DNA of 64,000 nucleotides. Origin: Paenibacillus wulumuqiensis. GTDB lineage: Bacteria > Bacillota > Bacilli > Paenibacillales > Paenibacillaceae. Shown here piece after piece: positions 1 to 10,286 of the stretch; the first letter of the stretch is position 1, and each line of letters starts with the position of its first letter. The notes below the pieces were generated by a model that made no database searches, was not told where the DNA came from, and worked only from the letters and a program-made list of their open reading frames with translations. A program made the position numbers and the translations under genes. The stretch lies in contig NZ_LAQP01000004.1 of assembly GCF_000971965.1 (NCBI RefSeq), forward strand, positions 62,001 through 126,000, in the 5' to 3' direction.

Positions 1-420
1 AATACACTGCTGGAACAGCTGGGCAAATACCTGCCACAAGGTCCTCAGTACTATCCGGACGATCAGGTAACCGATCATCCGGAGCAGTTTGTCTGTGCCG
101 AACTGATCCGTGAGAAGATTCTTCAGATGACCCGCGAAGAAATTCCGCATTCCATCGCGGTAACGATCGAAGACATGTATACCCAGGAAAATGGACTTGT
201 AAATATCTCCGCTGTCATTTATGTGGAACGTGATTCCCAGAAAGGTATCATTATCGGCAAGCAGGGCGCACTGCTCAAGGAAGTGGGCAAGCGAGCGAGG
301 ATGGATATCCAGAACCTGCTCGGTTCCAAAACCTTCCTGGAATTGTGGGTAAAAGTGAAGAAAGACTGGCGTAACCAGGATCGGGTCCTCAAGGATCTCG
401 GCTTCCACCGGGACGCGTAA
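1..420 (+). CDS. era: GTPase Era, C-terminal part (5' end outside window)
   Basis: The reading frame is open from base 1, so only the last 139 residues are present. They hold the end of the GTPase domain linker and the type II KH domain, with the RNA-binding GKQG turn near residue 86 followed by a basic helix. Era is an essential GTPase that binds the 3' end of 16S rRNA and helps 30S maturation. The G1-G4 motifs lie upstream of the window. recO follows, as in Bacillus, but the small yqzL gene often found between era and recO in Bacillales is not seen. A perfect-stem terminator follows the stop codon. Confidence 0.93.
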   Translation, partial: NTLLEQLGKYLPQGPQYYPDDQVTDHPEQFVCAELIREKILQMTREEIPHSIAVTIEDMYTQENGLVNISAVIYVERDSQKGIIIGKQGALLKEVGKRARMDIQNLLGSKTFLELWVKVKKDWRNQDRVLKDLGFHRDA

Positions 421-426
421 TGAAGC

Positions 427-461
427 GAAACAGAGCATTGATGCAATGCTCTGTTTCTTTT
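427..461 (+). terminator. Intrinsic terminator after era
   Basis: A perfect 14-bp stem (427-440 with 444-457) with a 3-base ATG loop is followed by a short T run. It lies 7 bases after the era stop codon. Confidence 0.85.
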
Positions 462-545
462 GTAACAGCAATCATACTATCGGCAAATACTCCAACCAGC
501 GCCGGATCGACCCGCTGGAATTCAATACAGATCAGGAGATGACGC

Positions 546-1295
546 ATGCTATACAGAGTGGGAGGTATCGTCATCCGCAGCATGGATTACGGCGAAGGCA
601 ACAAGATCATTACCCTATGCACGGAAGCACACGGTAAAGTCGCCGTATTTGTGCGCGGAGCCAAAAAAGCAAGAAGCCGCCATGGTGCGCTCGTACAGCC
701 ATTTACCTATGGAGAGTTTTCCTTTATCCGCAGCGGAACGGGAATGGGGACGCTGAATCAGGGAGAAGTAATCGAATCTAATCACCGGCTGCGTGAAGAT
801 ATTATACTGGCCGCGTACAGCGCATATGCGTGCGAGCTGGTGGACAAGGCACTGCAGGATAATGAGACCGGCCATTTCTGGTTTGAACAGCTCAAGGCCT
901 ATCTGTCCTTTCTCGGGGAAGGCCGTGATCCGGTCGTGCTCACTTCACTGTTCGAGATGAAAGTGCTGCAGGCCGCCGGTTACGGACCGCAGGTGGATGC
1001 TTGCATGTTCTCCGGCGAGACAGAGGGCAAGTTCTGGATCAGTGCGGGACTGGGCGGCATTTTATCCGAGAAGGAGCGGCGCCAGGACCCTGCAGCCGTA
1101 CTCGTATCTCCGGGTGTGCTCAAGCTGCTGCGTCTGTTCAGCCGGCTGGATATCCGCCGGCTGGGCAATATTGATGTCAAGGAAGAGACCCGTACAGAGC
1201 TGAAGAAAGTCATGAATTCCTTTATGGAAGCGCAGCTCGGCCTCAAACTGAAATCACGCCGCTTCCTGGAGCAGCTCGAACGCTACGAGATCTAA
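546..1295 (+). CDS. recO: DNA repair protein RecO
   Basis: The product is 249 residues, the usual length for RecO. The N-terminal OB-fold region is recognisable (LYRVGGIVIRSMDYGEGNKI, then RGAKKARSRHGALVQPF), followed by the helical C-terminal part. RecO works with RecR and RecF to load RecA onto SSB-coated single-stranded DNA and can anneal strands. The start at 546 is preceded by AGGAG about six bases upstream. The gene follows era after a strong terminator. I see no clear promoter in the 85 bases between them, so its transcription start is unresolved. The four-cysteine zinc site of some RecO proteins is not present here. Confidence 0.93.
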   Translation: MLYRVGGIVIRSMDYGEGNKIITLCTEAHGKVAVFVRGAKKARSRHGALVQPFTYGEFSFIRSGTGMGTLNQGEVIESNHRLREDIILAAYSAYACELVDKALQDNETGHFWFEQLKAYLSFLGEGRDPVVLTSLFEMKVLQAAGYGPQVDACMFSGETEGKFWISAGLGGILSEKERRQDPAAVLVSPGVLKLLRLFSRLDIRRLGNIDVKEETRTELKKVMNSFMEAQLGLKLKSRRFLEQLERYEI

Positions 1296-1485
1296 TAGGC
1301 ATGAAGATTGGCGTTAGGAAGACATCAGGCAGATATTCCCATGTTTTCCATTGATGGAGAAATGGTAGTTCGCCGAACAGTGGGCCACCGTCATTCCGTC
1401 TGGTTTTTCAGCTTGTTGAACCTGTGCGAATGTAGAAATCTGCCTGTAGACTCCTATCCATTTCGTGCATCATTGCAAAACGACA

Positions 1486-1514
1486 TTGACGAACCACGCT
1501 AATTCCGATATGAT
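1486..1514 (+). promoter_or_regulatory. Sigma-A promoter of the glyQS T-box leader
   Basis: TTGACG (1486-1491), a 17-base spacer and TATGAT (1509-1514) form a near-consensus housekeeping promoter. Transcription would begin near 1521, at the start of the glycine T-box. The 190 bases between recO and this promoter hold nothing else I can recognise. Confidence 0.8.
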
Positions 1515-1520
1515 CTAACT

Positions 1521-1768
1521 TATAAATTGTGTCTCCTGCAGACACACATGATGCGTTGACCGGTATAGTAAATTGCTGATTATCGTCCACTAGCGAGTCA
1601 GGGATCGTGAGAGCCTGATGACGACCAGCAGTTGAATGGCAGCCGTGAGCATATGAGCTGAATATGGAAAAGTGGATGACATGCAAATGTCTTCAAATAG
1701 GGTGGAACCGCGGGAACTGAACCTCTCGTCCCTATGTCTGTAACCAGGCGTAGGAACGGGAGTTTTTT
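1521..1768 (+). promoter_or_regulatory. Glycine T-box riboswitch controlling glyQS
   Basis: The leader carries the T-box sequence AGGGTGGAACCGCG at 1699-1712, which pairs with the acceptor end of uncharged tRNA. A terminator follows (stem 1723-1734 with 1751-1762, then six T). The stem I apical conserved segment GCGAGTCAGGGATCGTGA lies near 1593. The specifier is most likely GGC at 1638-1640 (context GAATGGCAGCC), a glycine codon followed by a purine, matching the downstream glycyl-tRNA synthetase. Uncharged tRNA-Gly should stabilise the antiterminator and raise glyQS expression. Confidence 0.92.
1723..1768 (+). terminator. T-box terminator before glyQ
   Basis: A 12-bp stem with G-U pairs (1723-1734 / 1751-1762) followed by TTTTTT. 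It is mutually exclusive with the antiterminator that uses the T-box bases. Confidence 0.85.
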
Positions 1769-1900
1769 GCGTGCGTTGCAGATGCCTATTTCAGCGGGAG
1801 AGCACGACCGGTTGCTGGCTGCCGGAACCCGATCTTTTCATGGATACAAGATTCGGGCCGATTCCAGTAATCCCACTACGAAGATAAAGGAGTAATGTCA

Positions 1901-2779
1901 ATGAACTTCCAGCAAATGATTTTGACGCTGCAAAATTTCTGGGCCGAGCATAACTGTATTATCGTCCAACCTTACGATACGGAAAAAGGTGCCGGCACGA
2001 TGAACCCGATGACATTCCTGCGTTCGATCGGTCCTGAGCCTTGGCGTGTCGCTTATGTTGAGCCTTCCCGCCGTCCTTCCGATGGCCGTTATGGGGAGAA
2101 CCCGAACCGTCTGTACCAGCATCACCAGTTCCAGGTGATTATCAAGCCTTCACCGGACAACATCCAGGAGATTTATCTGGACAGCCTCAAGGCGCTTGGT
2201 ATTGAACCGCTGGATCACGATATTCGCTTTGTCGAAGATAACTGGGAGAACCCGTCCCTCGGCTGTGCGGGTCTCGGCTGGGAAGTATGGCTGGATGGTA
2301 TGGAAATTACACAGTTCACTTATTTCCAGCAGGTGGGCGGTATCGAGACCAATCCGGTATCGGTTGAGATCACCTACGGTATGGAGCGTCTGGCTTCGTA
2401 TATTCAGGAAAAGGAAAATGTATTTGATCTGGAGTGGGTAAATGGCATGACCTACGGCGATGTATTCCATCAGCCGGAAGTGGAGCATTCCACCTATACG
2501 TTTGAAGTATCCGATGTGCCTATGCTGCTCAATCTGTTCAGCACCTATGAACAGGAAGCCAAGCGTGCGATGGATCAGCATCTGGTATTCCCGGCTTATG
2601 ATTATGTACTGAAATGCTCGCATACATTCAACCTGCTCGATGCGCGCGGCGCAATCAGTGTCACCGAGCGGACGGGCTACATTACCCGTGTACGGAATCT
2701 GGCGCGCCAGGTGGCGGCCACTTATCTGGAAAATCGTGAGAAGCTTGGCTTCCCGATGCTCAAGAAAGGAGAGATGTAA
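1901..2779 (+). CDS. glyQ: Glycine--tRNA ligase alpha subunit
   Basis: GlyQ carries the catalytic class II core of the bacterial alpha2beta2 glycyl-tRNA synthetase. It starts [14 protein letters not shown], has the motif 2-like [14 protein letters not shown] stretch near residue 60, and is 292 residues long, the usual size. An in-frame ATG at 1895 lies only two bases after the AAAGGAG ribosome binding site. The ATG at 1901 has eight-base spacing and gives the usual N terminus, so I prefer it. glyS follows two bases after the stop, and expression is set by the glycine T-box upstream. Confidence 0.96.
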   Translation: MNFQQMILTLQNFWAEHNCIIVQPYDTEKGAGTMNPMTFLRSIGPEPWRVAYVEPSRRPSDGRYGENPNRLYQHHQFQVIIKPSPDNIQEIYLDSLKALGIEPLDHDIRFVEDNWENPSLGCAGLGWEVWLDGMEITQFTYFQQVGGIETNPVSVEITYGMERLASYIQEKENVFDLEWVNGMTYGDVFHQPEVEHSTYTFEVSDVPMLLNLFSTYEQEAKRAMDQHLVFPAYDYVLKCSHTFNLLDARGAISVTERTGYITRVRNLARQVAATYLENREKLGFPMLKKGEM

Positions 2780-2781
2780 TC

Positions 2782-4857
2782 ATGGCGAAGGATTTATTGC
2801 TTGAAATTGGTCTGGAAGAAGTGCCTGCCCGCTTCCTGCGTGCGGCAATGAACCAGCTGCGTGATAAAACGGTCAAATGGCTGGATGATTCCCGTCTGAC
2901 TTATGGAGAAGCCAAAGCATTCGCAACACCGCGTCGTCTGGCCGTATGGATCAAGGATGTAGCGGAAAAGCAGGAAGACATCAACGAGGAAGTGAAAGGA
3001 CCTTCCCGTAAGATTGCCAAGGATGAAAACGGCAACTGGAGCAAGGCTGCACTTGGTTTTGCCCGCAGTCAGGGTGTTGATCCGGAACAATTTACATTCC
3101 GCGAAGTCGGTGGTGTGGAATACATCTATGCCCGCAAGAGCAGTATCGGTACCAGCACGGAGACTATTGTGGCCGAGGCGCTGCAAAATATCATTACATC
3201 CATGAACTTCCCGAAAAATATGCGCTGGGGTGCATATGATTTCCGCTTTGTTCGTCCGATCCGCTGGATGGTCGCTCTGTGGGGACATGATGTAATTGAT
3301 TTTGAAATTACTGGTGTTCGTACAGGACGTGTGACACGCGGTCACCGTTTCCTCGGCACCGAGACCGAGATTGCCGAGCCTACACTCTATATGGAAGCAC
3401 TGCGCGGACAGCATGTTATCGCTGATGTGGAAGAGCGTGAAGCGATGATCAGTGCCCAGATCTCCCATCTGGCAGCCGAGCAGAAGTGGAATATCGATGT
3501 GAAGGAAGATCTGCTGGAAGAAGTACTGTTCCTGGTAGAGACGCCGACGGTACTGTATGGTACGTTTGATCCGTCTTTCCTGAACATTCCGCAGGAAGTG
3601 CTGATCACTTCGATGCGTGAGCATCAGCGCTATTTCCCGGTACTGGATAACGAAGGCCAGCTGCTGCCGTACTTTGTAACGGTTCGTAACGGTGACAGCC
3701 GCTCGCTGGATGTGATTGCCAGAGGTAACGAGAAAGTACTGCGTGCCCGTCTGTCGGATGCGAAGTTCTTCTATGAAGAAGATCAGAAGATGAAGATCGA
3801 AGACGCGGTTGCCAAGCTGGATAATATCGTTTTCCATGAAGAAATTGGAACACTCGGCGAGAAAGTGCGCCGTATTCGCCAGATCGCCGATCAGCTGGGT
3901 ACTGCACTGCAGGTGCCGGCCGACCAGGCAGTGGCCATCAGCCGTGCTGCAGATATCAGCAAGTTTGATCTGGTGACCCAGATGGTCTATGAGTTCCCTG
4001 AACTGCAGGGTGTCATGGGTGAAGATTATGCCCGCAAAGCTGGCGAGAGCGAAGAAGTGGCCCGTGCCATCTTTGAACATTATCAGCCGCGATTTGCCGG
4101 TGAAGCCGCACCTGCTTCGGTGACCGGGGCACTGGTCAGCATTGCGGACAAGATCGATACGATTGTAGCCTGCTTCTCGATCGGCATTATTCCGACCGGT
4201 TCACAGGACCCATATGCACTGCGTCGTCAGGCGGCAGGCATTGTTCAGATCTTGCTGGAACGCGGATTGTCGCTGACTCTGGAACAGATTTTTGATATTG
4301 CACTGAATATTCATGAAAATTTAAGGAATATGAAACGTTCTTCCGATATAATACGTATAGAATTATATGAGTTCTTTGGACTGCGTGTGAAAAAGCTGCT
4401 GTCCGAGGCACTCCGCTATGACGTGGTAGATGCTGTTATTTCGGCAGGATTCAATCATATTGGCTCCGTGGTCGCACGCGGTAATGATCTGATGCAAGCT
4501 GTTAATGAAGTCCCTGACTTCAAGCTGATCATCGAATCGTTTGAACGTGTATCCAATCTGGCTGCCAAATCGGCAGGTGCAGTTGTGAATCCGGCGCTGT
4601 TTACAGAAGCAGGAGAGACAGAACTCTATGCAGCATGGCAGTCGGTCAGCGTGCCTTACCATAATCTGCTTGCCGATAATCGCACAGGAGAAGCATTGAC
4701 TTTACTGGCAACACTTCGTCCGGCGATTACGAACTTCTTTGATCATATTATGGTTATGGTGGACGACGCTGCGGTACGCGAGAACCGTCTGGCTCTGCTG
4801 ACTGTGATCGATCGCGATATCAAGCTGTATGCAGATTTCTCCAAGCTGGTTAAATAA
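2782..4857 (+). CDS. glyS: Glycine--tRNA ligase beta subunit
   Basis: The 691-residue beta subunit binds and positions tRNA-Gly for the alpha subunit. The N terminus (AKDLLLEIGLEEVPARFL) is the family signature. The middle part contains an HD-like helical domain (DISKFDLVTQMVYEFPELQGVMG near residue 390), and the C terminus is the DALR-type anticodon-binding region. AAAGGAG lies before the ATG, and the gene is directly downstream of glyQ in the T-box-controlled operon. A terminator follows. Confidence 0.96.
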   Translation: MAKDLLLEIGLEEVPARFLRAAMNQLRDKTVKWLDDSRLTYGEAKAFATPRRLAVWIKDVAEKQEDINEEVKGPSRKIAKDENGNWSKAALGFARSQGVDPEQFTFREVGGVEYIYARKSSIGTSTETIVAEALQNIITSMNFPKNMRWGAYDFRFVRPIRWMVALWGHDVIDFEITGVRTGRVTRGHRFLGTETEIAEPTLYMEALRGQHVIADVEEREAMISAQISHLAAEQKWNIDVKEDLLEEVLFLVETPTVLYGTFDPSFLNIPQEVLITSMREHQRYFPVLDNEGQLLPYFVTVRNGDSRSLDVIARGNEKVLRARLSDAKFFYEEDQKMKIEDAVAKLDNIVFHEEIGTLGEKVRRIRQIADQLGTALQVPADQAVAISRAADISKFDLVTQMVYEFPELQGVMGEDYARKAGESEEVARAIFEHYQPRFAGEAAPASVTGALVSIADKIDTIVACFSIGIIPTGSQDPYALRRQAAGIVQILLERGLSLTLEQIFDIALNIHENLRNMKRSSDIIRIELYEFFGLRVKKLLSEALRYDVVDAVISAGFNHIGSVVARGNDLMQAVNEVPDFKLIIESFERVSNLAAKSAGAVVNPALFTEAGETELYAAWQSVSVPYHNLLADNRTGEALTLLATLRPAITNFFDHIMVMVDDAAVRENRLALLTVIDRDIKLYADFSKLVK

Positions 4858-4883
4858 TATATTATATACTAACAGATACAGTT

Positions 4884-4924
4884 ATACGGAACGACGATGA
4901 GAAATGATGTCGTTCCGTATTTTC
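4884..4924 (+). terminator. Intrinsic terminator after glyS
   Basis: A 12-bp stem (4884-4895 / 4909-4920) is followed by a short T run, 27 bases after the glyS stop. Confidence 0.75.
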
Positions 4925-4996
4925 GGCTTTGTAAACGAACGTATGATCCGTGAACCTGTATGCTGTCTAATGTAATCCCGGAAAGGAGGACATGTA

Positions 4997-5479
4997 TTGG
5001 AATCGGAATCGCTAAGCCGTATCCCTACCATCGTGGTAGATGGCGATGCCTGCCCGGTCAAAGCAGAGATTGCTGAGACAGCGCGCTCTTTTGGAGTGCC
5101 TGTACTGATGGTGTCCTCCTTTGATCACCGAATTCAGGCAGAAGAAGGTGTACGTGTTGTTCAGGTAGACCGCAGCGATCAGAGTGCGGATCTATATATT
5201 GTGAATCATGTTCATGCCGGCGATATCGTCATTACCCAGGATTATGGGCTGGCTACGATTGCTCTGGCCAAGCACTGCCGGATATTGTCCTTCCGGGGAA
5301 TGGAGTTCCATGCAGACAATATCGAATTTCTGCTGGCACGCCGTCATGCACAGGCCAAAGCAAGACGTCAGGGCAAGTATGGTAAAGGGCCCAGACCGCT
5401 TACAACGGACGATAAGAAAAATTTTCAGGCCAAGCTCGTAAAACTTTTAACAAATTTGCAGGAATTTCATTCGGAATAG
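4997..5479 (+). CDS. yqxD: UPF0178 (YaiI/YqxD, DUF188) family protein
   Basis: A 160-residue protein of the YaiI/YqxD family with the signature VDGDACPVK near residue 14 and a central VITQDYGLA segment. The fold is PIN-like and the function is unproven, possibly a nuclease. The start is TTG at 4997, with GAAAGGAGG seven bases upstream. The nearby ATG at 4992 is in another frame. In Bacillus subtilis yqxD also lies directly before dnaG, so position supports the name. The C terminus is lysine- and arginine-rich. Confidence 0.88.
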   Translation: MESESLSRIPTIVVDGDACPVKAEIAETARSFGVPVLMVSSFDHRIQAEEGVRVVQVDRSDQSADLYIVNHVHAGDIVITQDYGLATIALAKHCRILSFRGMEFHADNIEFLLARRHAQAKARRQGKYGKGPRPLTTDDKKNFQAKLVKLLTNLQEFHSE

Positions 5480-5521
5480 CGAATATTATTTATCGTGTGA
5501 AAAGAGATGAAGGTGGTAACG

Positions 5522-7354
5522 ATGAACACCGGATATAGCGGTGGTATTCCTGATGAAGTCATTGAAGCGGTACTTCAGCATAATGACATTGTTGACACGG
5601 TAGGCAAATATGTTCATCTGACCAAACAGGGAAAGTACATGAAGGGCCTCTGTCCGTTTCATTCGGAAAAGACTCCTTCGTTCACAGTCACACCGGAACG
5701 CCAGATTTTTTACTGTTATGGATGCGGCGCGGGCGGCAATGCCATCAAGTTCAGAATGGAAATTGATGGTTTGTCTTTCCCGGAAGCGGTCAGATTAATG
5801 GCAGAAGAATCACATGTCCCTTTCCAGGATGGAAAAGGAGCGGCAGCCACTCCGCAGAACAAGGAACTGGAACGTCTGCTTCAGGCTCATGAATGGGCTG
5901 CCAAGCTGTTTCATTATCTTTTGAAAAATACGGAACACGGGAAATCTGCGATGGAATACCTGCGGGCCCGCGGATTCGGCGATAAGCTGATTGATCAGTT
6001 TCAGATTGGTTATGCTCCGGACCGCTGGGATACGCTTGTGCAGTTTTTTGAGAAACGTTCTTTTGATCTGAAAGAAATGGAAAAAGGGGGACTGCTGTCT
6101 CCCAGACAGAATGGCTCGGGCTATGTGGACCGCTTCCGCGGGCGGGTCATGTTCCCGATCATGAACCGCAGCGGAAGAGTAATCGCATTTGCAGGCCGGA
6201 TTCTGGGCGAAGGCCAGCCGAAATATCTGAATTCGCCGGAGAGCCGACTGTTCAACAAAAGCCGTACACTGTATAATCTGAACCTGGCCAAAGGACCAAT
6301 CCGCAAGCAGGGACAAATTGTATTGATGGAAGGCTTTGGTGATGTGATTGCAGCATGGGATGCGGGGGTACAACATACTGTAGCGACAATGGGTACAGCA
6401 TTGACCGACAATCATGCCTCACTGATACGCACGCTAACCGAAGAGGTGGTGGTCTGCTATGACGGCGATAACGCCGGTCAGGCAGCAGCACTCAAAAGTA
6501 TCCCCATTCTGGAAGGTGCAGGCCTGCATGTGAAGATTGCCGTACTGCAAAACGGGCTGGATCCTGACGAATACATCAAGACGTATGGTCAGGAACGATT
6601 TGTGGAGCAGATTATTCATGGTGCAGTGTCAACAACCAAGTTCCGGCTGATTTACATCAAAAAGAATTACAATCTGCTGGAAGAGGACGGCAAGGCTGCC
6701 TATGCGCAGGAAGCGATCAATGTGATTGCCAATCTGGGTTCACCGACCGAGCGGGAAGTATACCTCAAGGAACTTTCCGTTGAAGTGGGTGTATCTCTGG
6801 ACAGTCTGAAGCAGGACTGCAATCTGGCGCGCCAGACGCTGAATCGCAAGCAGCCGCAATCCGGCCAGCAGGGCGGTCGTGGCGGTGGCAGTGGCGGAAA
6901 TGGACGGAGCTCACGCAAGCCTACTGCTCCGACGCTGCTGCCCGCCTATCATGTGGCTGAGCGACGTTTACTGTCGATTATGCTGCAGGATGGGGAGGCG
7001 GCCACCTATGTGGCGCAGCATCTGGGAGAAGCTTTTAATATCCCGGAACATGCAGCGCTGGCTGCCTATATCTATTCGTATTATGCACAGGGCAAAGCGC
7101 CTGATGTCAGCCGGTTCATCGGGTCGCTCCATGATGACCGGCTGGAGAAGACTGCAACATCCATCTCCATGATGGATGCCCCGCTGGATGAGACGCTGCG
7201 CGGAATGGATGATTACATTCGTGAAATCAAAAAATTCCCGCAGCAAAAACTGATCGAGCAAAAAAGAGAAGACATGCTGCGCGCGGAGAAGTCCGGTGAT
7301 TTCCTGCGTGCAGCTCAAATTGCAAGTGAGATTATCACCCTGGAAAGACAATAA
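5522..7354 (+). CDS. dnaG: DNA primase DnaG
   Basis: DnaG makes the RNA primers for replication together with the DnaB-type helicase. The CHC2 zinc-binding domain is near residues 35-65 (CPFH, then CYGC). The TOPRIM core follows, with MEGFGD near residue 270 and CYDGDNAGQ near 315. A glycine-rich linker near residue 455 leads to the C-terminal helicase-binding domain. The start at 5522 has AAGGTGG five bases upstream. An in-frame ATG at 5507 has no spaced ribosome binding site, so 610 residues is the better length. sigA follows at once, forming the classic macromolecular synthesis operon. Confidence 0.95.
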   Translation: MNTGYSGGIPDEVIEAVLQHNDIVDTVGKYVHLTKQGKYMKGLCPFHSEKTPSFTVTPERQIFYCYGCGAGGNAIKFRMEIDGLSFPEAVRLMAEESHVPFQDGKGAAATPQNKELERLLQAHEWAAKLFHYLLKNTEHGKSAMEYLRARGFGDKLIDQFQIGYAPDRWDTLVQFFEKRSFDLKEMEKGGLLSPRQNGSGYVDRFRGRVMFPIMNRSGRVIAFAGRILGEGQPKYLNSPESRLFNKSRTLYNLNLAKGPIRKQGQIVLMEGFGDVIAAWDAGVQHTVATMGTALTDNHASLIRTLTEEVVVCYDGDNAGQAAALKSIPILEGAGLHVKIAVLQNGLDPDEYIKTYGQERFVEQIIHGAVSTTKFRLIYIKKNYNLLEEDGKAAYAQEAINVIANLGSPTEREVYLKELSVEVGVSLDSLKQDCNLARQTLNRKQPQSGQQGGRGGGSGGNGRSSRKPTAPTLLPAYHVAERRLLSIMLQDGEAATYVAQHLGEAFNIPEHAALAAYIYSYYAQGKAPDVSRFIGSLHDDRLEKTATSISMMDAPLDETLRGMDDYIREIKKFPQQKLIEQKREDMLRAEKSGDFLRAAQIASEIITLERQ

Positions 7355-7395
7355 ATGTTCTGAGCATTTATTTTCAGGGAGGAGGGAGTCGAAAG

Positions 7396-8523
7396 ATGGC
7401 GAACGATCAGCATACTGAATTGGAAACCGAATTAACGCTCGAACAGGTAAAAGAGCAGCTTATTGAGGTAGGTAAAAAGAGATCCTCCTTGAATTACAAG
7501 GATATTATGGAAAGACTGGCCGCTTTTGACCAGGATGCTGAACAGATCGACGAGTTCTACGAACAACTCGGAGATATGGGTATCGAAGTAATCAATGAAG
7601 GTGACGAGGAAATCACAACCGATTCCGAGAATGAGCGTGAAAACGGGGATAACGAGTTCAGCTTTGACGATGATCTGGCACTGCCGCCAGGTATCAAAAT
7701 CAATGACCCGGTCAGAATGTATCTGAAAGAAATCGGTAGAGTACCTCTGCTTTCCGCTGACAGCGAAGTCGAGCTGGCCAAGCGGATTGAACAGGGAGAT
7801 GAAGAAGCGAAGCGCAGACTGGCTGAAGCCAACCTTCGTCTCGTGGTCAGTATTGCCAAGCGGTACGTAGGACGCGGTATGCTGTTCCTGGATCTGATTC
7901 AGGAAGGCAACATGGGTCTGATCAAAGCCGTTGAGAAATTTGACCATACCAAAGGATACAAGTTCAGTACGTATGCAACCTGGTGGATTCGTCAGGCCAT
8001 TACCCGCGCGATTGCGGACCAGGCCAGAACAATCCGTATTCCGGTGCATATGGTAGAGACCATCAACAAGCTGATCCGGGTATCCCGTCAGCTGCTGCAG
8101 GAACTGGGGCGCGAACCGACGCCGGAAGAGATTGCAGCCGAGATGGAACTGAGCGTCGAAAAAGTACGCGAAATCATGAAAATCGCACAGGAACCTGTAT
8201 CTCTGGAGACACCAATCGGGGAAGAGGATGACTCTCACCTGGGTGACTTTATCGAGGACCAGGATGCACTGGCACCGGCTGATGCAGCAGCTTACGAGCT
8301 GCTCAAGGAACAGCTGGAAGATGTGCTGGATACGCTGACTGAGCGTGAAGAGAATGTACTTCGTCTGCGTTTTGGCTTGGACGATGGACGTACTCGTACA
8401 CTCGAAGAAGTGGGTAAAGTGTTCGGTGTTACCCGTGAGCGTATCCGTCAGATCGAAGCCAAAGCCCTTCGTAAACTGCGCCATCCAAGCCGCAGCAAAC
8501 GTCTGAAGGACTTCCTGGAATAG
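7396..8523 (+). CDS. sigA: RNA polymerase primary sigma factor SigA (RpoD)
   Basis: The 375-residue housekeeping sigma factor directs RNA polymerase to TTGACA/TATAAT promoters. After an acidic region 1.1, region 1.2 begins [16 protein letters not shown]. Region 2 contains [16 protein letters not shown] and the -10 recognition segment [14 protein letters not shown]. Regions 3 and 4 follow, ending in the helix-turn-helix [19 protein letters not shown]. Its length matches the Bacillus form, without the long insert of proteobacterial RpoD. GGAGGGAG precedes the ATG, and it lies 41 bases after dnaG. Confidence 0.97.
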   Translation: MANDQHTELETELTLEQVKEQLIEVGKKRSSLNYKDIMERLAAFDQDAEQIDEFYEQLGDMGIEVINEGDEEITTDSENERENGDNEFSFDDDLALPPGIKINDPVRMYLKEIGRVPLLSADSEVELAKRIEQGDEEAKRRLAEANLRLVVSIAKRYVGRGMLFLDLIQEGNMGLIKAVEKFDHTKGYKFSTYATWWIRQAITRAIADQARTIRIPVHMVETINKLIRVSRQLLQELGREPTPEEIAAEMELSVEKVREIMKIAQEPVSLETPIGEEDDSHLGDFIEDQDALAPADAAAYELLKEQLEDVLDTLTEREENVLRLRFGLDDGRTRTLEEVGKVFGVTRERIRQIEAKALRKLRHPSRSKRLKDFLE

Positions 8524-8556
8524 AATTCAACCGCTTATTTAAATAAGCAATCATAC

Positions 8557-8596
8557 AAGGGATCTGCTGCTATTGCTGCGGCAGATCCCTTTTTGT
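8557..8596 (+). terminator. Intrinsic terminator after sigA
   Basis: An 11-bp stem (8557-8567 / 8581-8591) followed by a T run, 33 bases after the sigA stop. Confidence 0.85.
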
Positions 8597-8622
8597 TCTG
8601 AATAAATGGAACCCCTTTACTT

Positions 8623-8650
8623 TTGGCACCAATTCAGCGATATATACTAT
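8623..8650 (+). promoter_or_regulatory. Probable sigma-A promoter before the membrane protein-trmK-yqfO operon
   Basis: TTGGCA (8623-8628), a 16-base spacer and TACTAT (8645-8650), sited just after the sigA terminator and 44 bases before the next start codon. Confidence 0.5.
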
Positions 8651-8694
8651 AGGTATAAATGAACTTTGAATGAATGCAGAAGCGGGGGAGTATT

Positions 8695-9519
8695 GTGAAT
8701 CAGGACAAAAGAGGAGTTATTCTGGACGAAATTGAATACTGGCGGGAGAATCGTCTGCTGCCGGCGCATTATTGCGACTTTTTGATGAATCTATATGACG
8801 TAAACCAGGAGCGGGGCGACAAGAAAGTATTGTCCATGCAATCATTCAAGCAGGGCAATATCAGGACCTGGATGTTTACGTTTCTGATGCTTTGTTTTAT
8901 CTGTATGGTACTGCTGTACTTTACGACATTTCCAATTCTGGTACAGCTGGTCTGTGTGCCGGTATTTACGGCGCTTTGTTATACAGGCGGCATCCGCTGG
9001 CGCAAACGCAATCCGATTGCTTCGTCTTTTCTGCTGGCGGTCGGAAGTATGTTAATGTTGGGACTGGGTATACTGGTGATCCGTCAGCATGGACTGGATC
9101 CATCTTTTTGGATTACTGTACTTGTCCTTGGATGTGGGTTAATCTGGTGTATAATGGGATATGTGATTTCCAGTCCGGTGCTGCTGTATATCGGGTTTGG
9201 TGCTTTTGTATTGTTGTATGCCGGATTTTTTGCCCGTGTGAATCCAGAGGCGTCATGGCTTGTACTGCAAGGCCTGTGGCTGCCGCTTAGTCTGCTGCTC
9301 GTATGGTTCAGCTGGCTGGTACATCATCGTGGTAAAAAGCTGGCGGCCGTATATTTTACGAGTGGAATCGCGATCTGGTTTATGCCGGAAGTGGATGAAG
9401 TACTGCTTCGCGGTCAGATGCCGGATATTTTTGCAGCGCTGTGTGTAACCAAGATTGCACTGGCTTGCATTCTTTTATTTATACTTCGAAAAAAATGGAT
9501 AGTGTGGGTGGCTGCATGA
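8695..9519 (+). CDS. Integral membrane protein of unknown function
   Basis: I do not recognise this protein. After a soluble N-terminal stretch of about 55 residues come about eight hydrophobic segments, giving 274 residues. The GTG at 8695 has GGGGGAG four bases upstream and is preferred. An in-frame ATG at 8674 lacks a ribosome binding site. The stop overlaps the trmK start (ATGA), so the two genes are translationally coupled. In Bacillus subtilis a cytochrome gene (cccA) lies between sigA and trmK, and this gene occupies that slot. There is no cytochrome CXXCH motif. Confidence 0.72.
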   Translation: MNQDKRGVILDEIEYWRENRLLPAHYCDFLMNLYDVNQERGDKKVLSMQSFKQGNIRTWMFTFLMLCFICMVLLYFTTFPILVQLVCVPVFTALCYTGGIRWRKRNPIASSFLLAVGSMLMLGLGILVIRQHGLDPSFWITVLVLGCGLIWCIMGYVISSPVLLYIGFGAFVLLYAGFFARVNPEASWLVLQGLWLPLSLLLVWFSWLVHHRGKKLAAVYFTSGIAIWFMPEVDEVLLRGQMPDIFAALCVTKIALACILLFILRKKWIVWVAA

Positions 9520-10286
9520 AATTATCAACTAGATTAACAAGAATTGCGGAGCAGATTCCAGCAGGGAGCCGGCTGGCGGACATTGGGTCCGACCATGCCC
9601 TCCTGCCGGTATTTGCTGTGCGTCAGGGACGGGTAACGCAAGCAGTAGCCGGAGAGGTCAATCAGGGACCGCTGGATGCGGCTCAGCGCCAGGTCAATGA
9701 AGCCGGGCTCGGTCATGTGATTCAGCCGAGGCTAGGTAACGGTCTGGCGGTGCTGCAGCCGGGAGAGGTGGATGTGATTACGATCGCCGGTATGGGTGGT
9801 GCATTGATCGTGACCATTCTTTCCGAAGGGCTGGATAAGCTGGAAGGTGTATCACGCCTGATTTTACAACCGAATGTTGGAGAAGAGTTCGTCCGCCGCT
9901 GGCTGCTGGAGCATGGCTGGTTCCTGTCTGCCGAGCAGATCCTGGAAGAAGACGGCCGTACATATGAGATCCTGACAGCGGATCGGCTGGAGGATGCGGC
10001 GGTGCGTAATGGAGAGCTTTACCGTGAACGGCTGCTGGCAGGACCTGAAGGCTTGCAGGTAGAGCTGCATGATTTCAATCTGCTGCAGTTTGGTCCTTAT
10101 TTGCTGGAAGAAGCTTCATCAATATTTGTGGAGAAATGGCAGCAGGAAATCGGCAAGCTGGAGAAAGTCGCTGCCTCGGTCGGCCGTTCGGATACGGATG
10201 AAGCCAAATTGAAAGTAGCTGCGCTCAATCAGCAGATCAAGCTTGTGAAGGAGGTACTGTTATGCTTGCAAAAGGACAAACGGTAA
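9516..10286 (+). CDS. trmK: tRNA (adenine(22)-N(1))-methyltransferase
   Basis: TrmK methylates A22 of bacterial tRNAs using S-adenosylmethionine. The SAM-binding motif LADIGSDHALLPVF is near residue 24, followed by the family motif ITIAGMGG near residue 88. The C-terminal third is helical and coiled-coil-like. The ATG at 9516 overlaps the stop of the previous gene (ATGA) and gives the usual N terminus MKLSTRL. A longer frame from 9441 would run deep into that gene. The last 25 bases overlap yqfO, as in other Bacillales. Confidence 0.92.
   Translation: MKLSTRLTRIAEQIPAGSRLADIGSDHALLPVFAVRQGRVTQAVAGEVNQGPLDAAQRQVNEAGLGHVIQPRLGNGLAVLQPGEVDVITIAGMGGALIVTILSEGLDKLEGVSRLILQPNVGEEFVRRWLLEHGWFLSAEQILEEDGRTYEILTADRLEDAAVRNGELYRERLLAGPEGLQVELHDFNLLQFGPYLLEEASSIFVEKWQQEIGKLEKVAASVGRSDTDEAKLKVAALNQQIKLVKEVLLCLQKDKR

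Noticed and set aside
446-637. 63-codon frame between era and recO, at the yqzL position
   Set aside because: It starts inside the era terminator, overlaps recO and does not resemble YqzL.
1308-1502. 64-codon frame upstream of the glycine T-box
   Set aside because: No ribosome binding site and an implausible composition. It runs across the T-box promoter.
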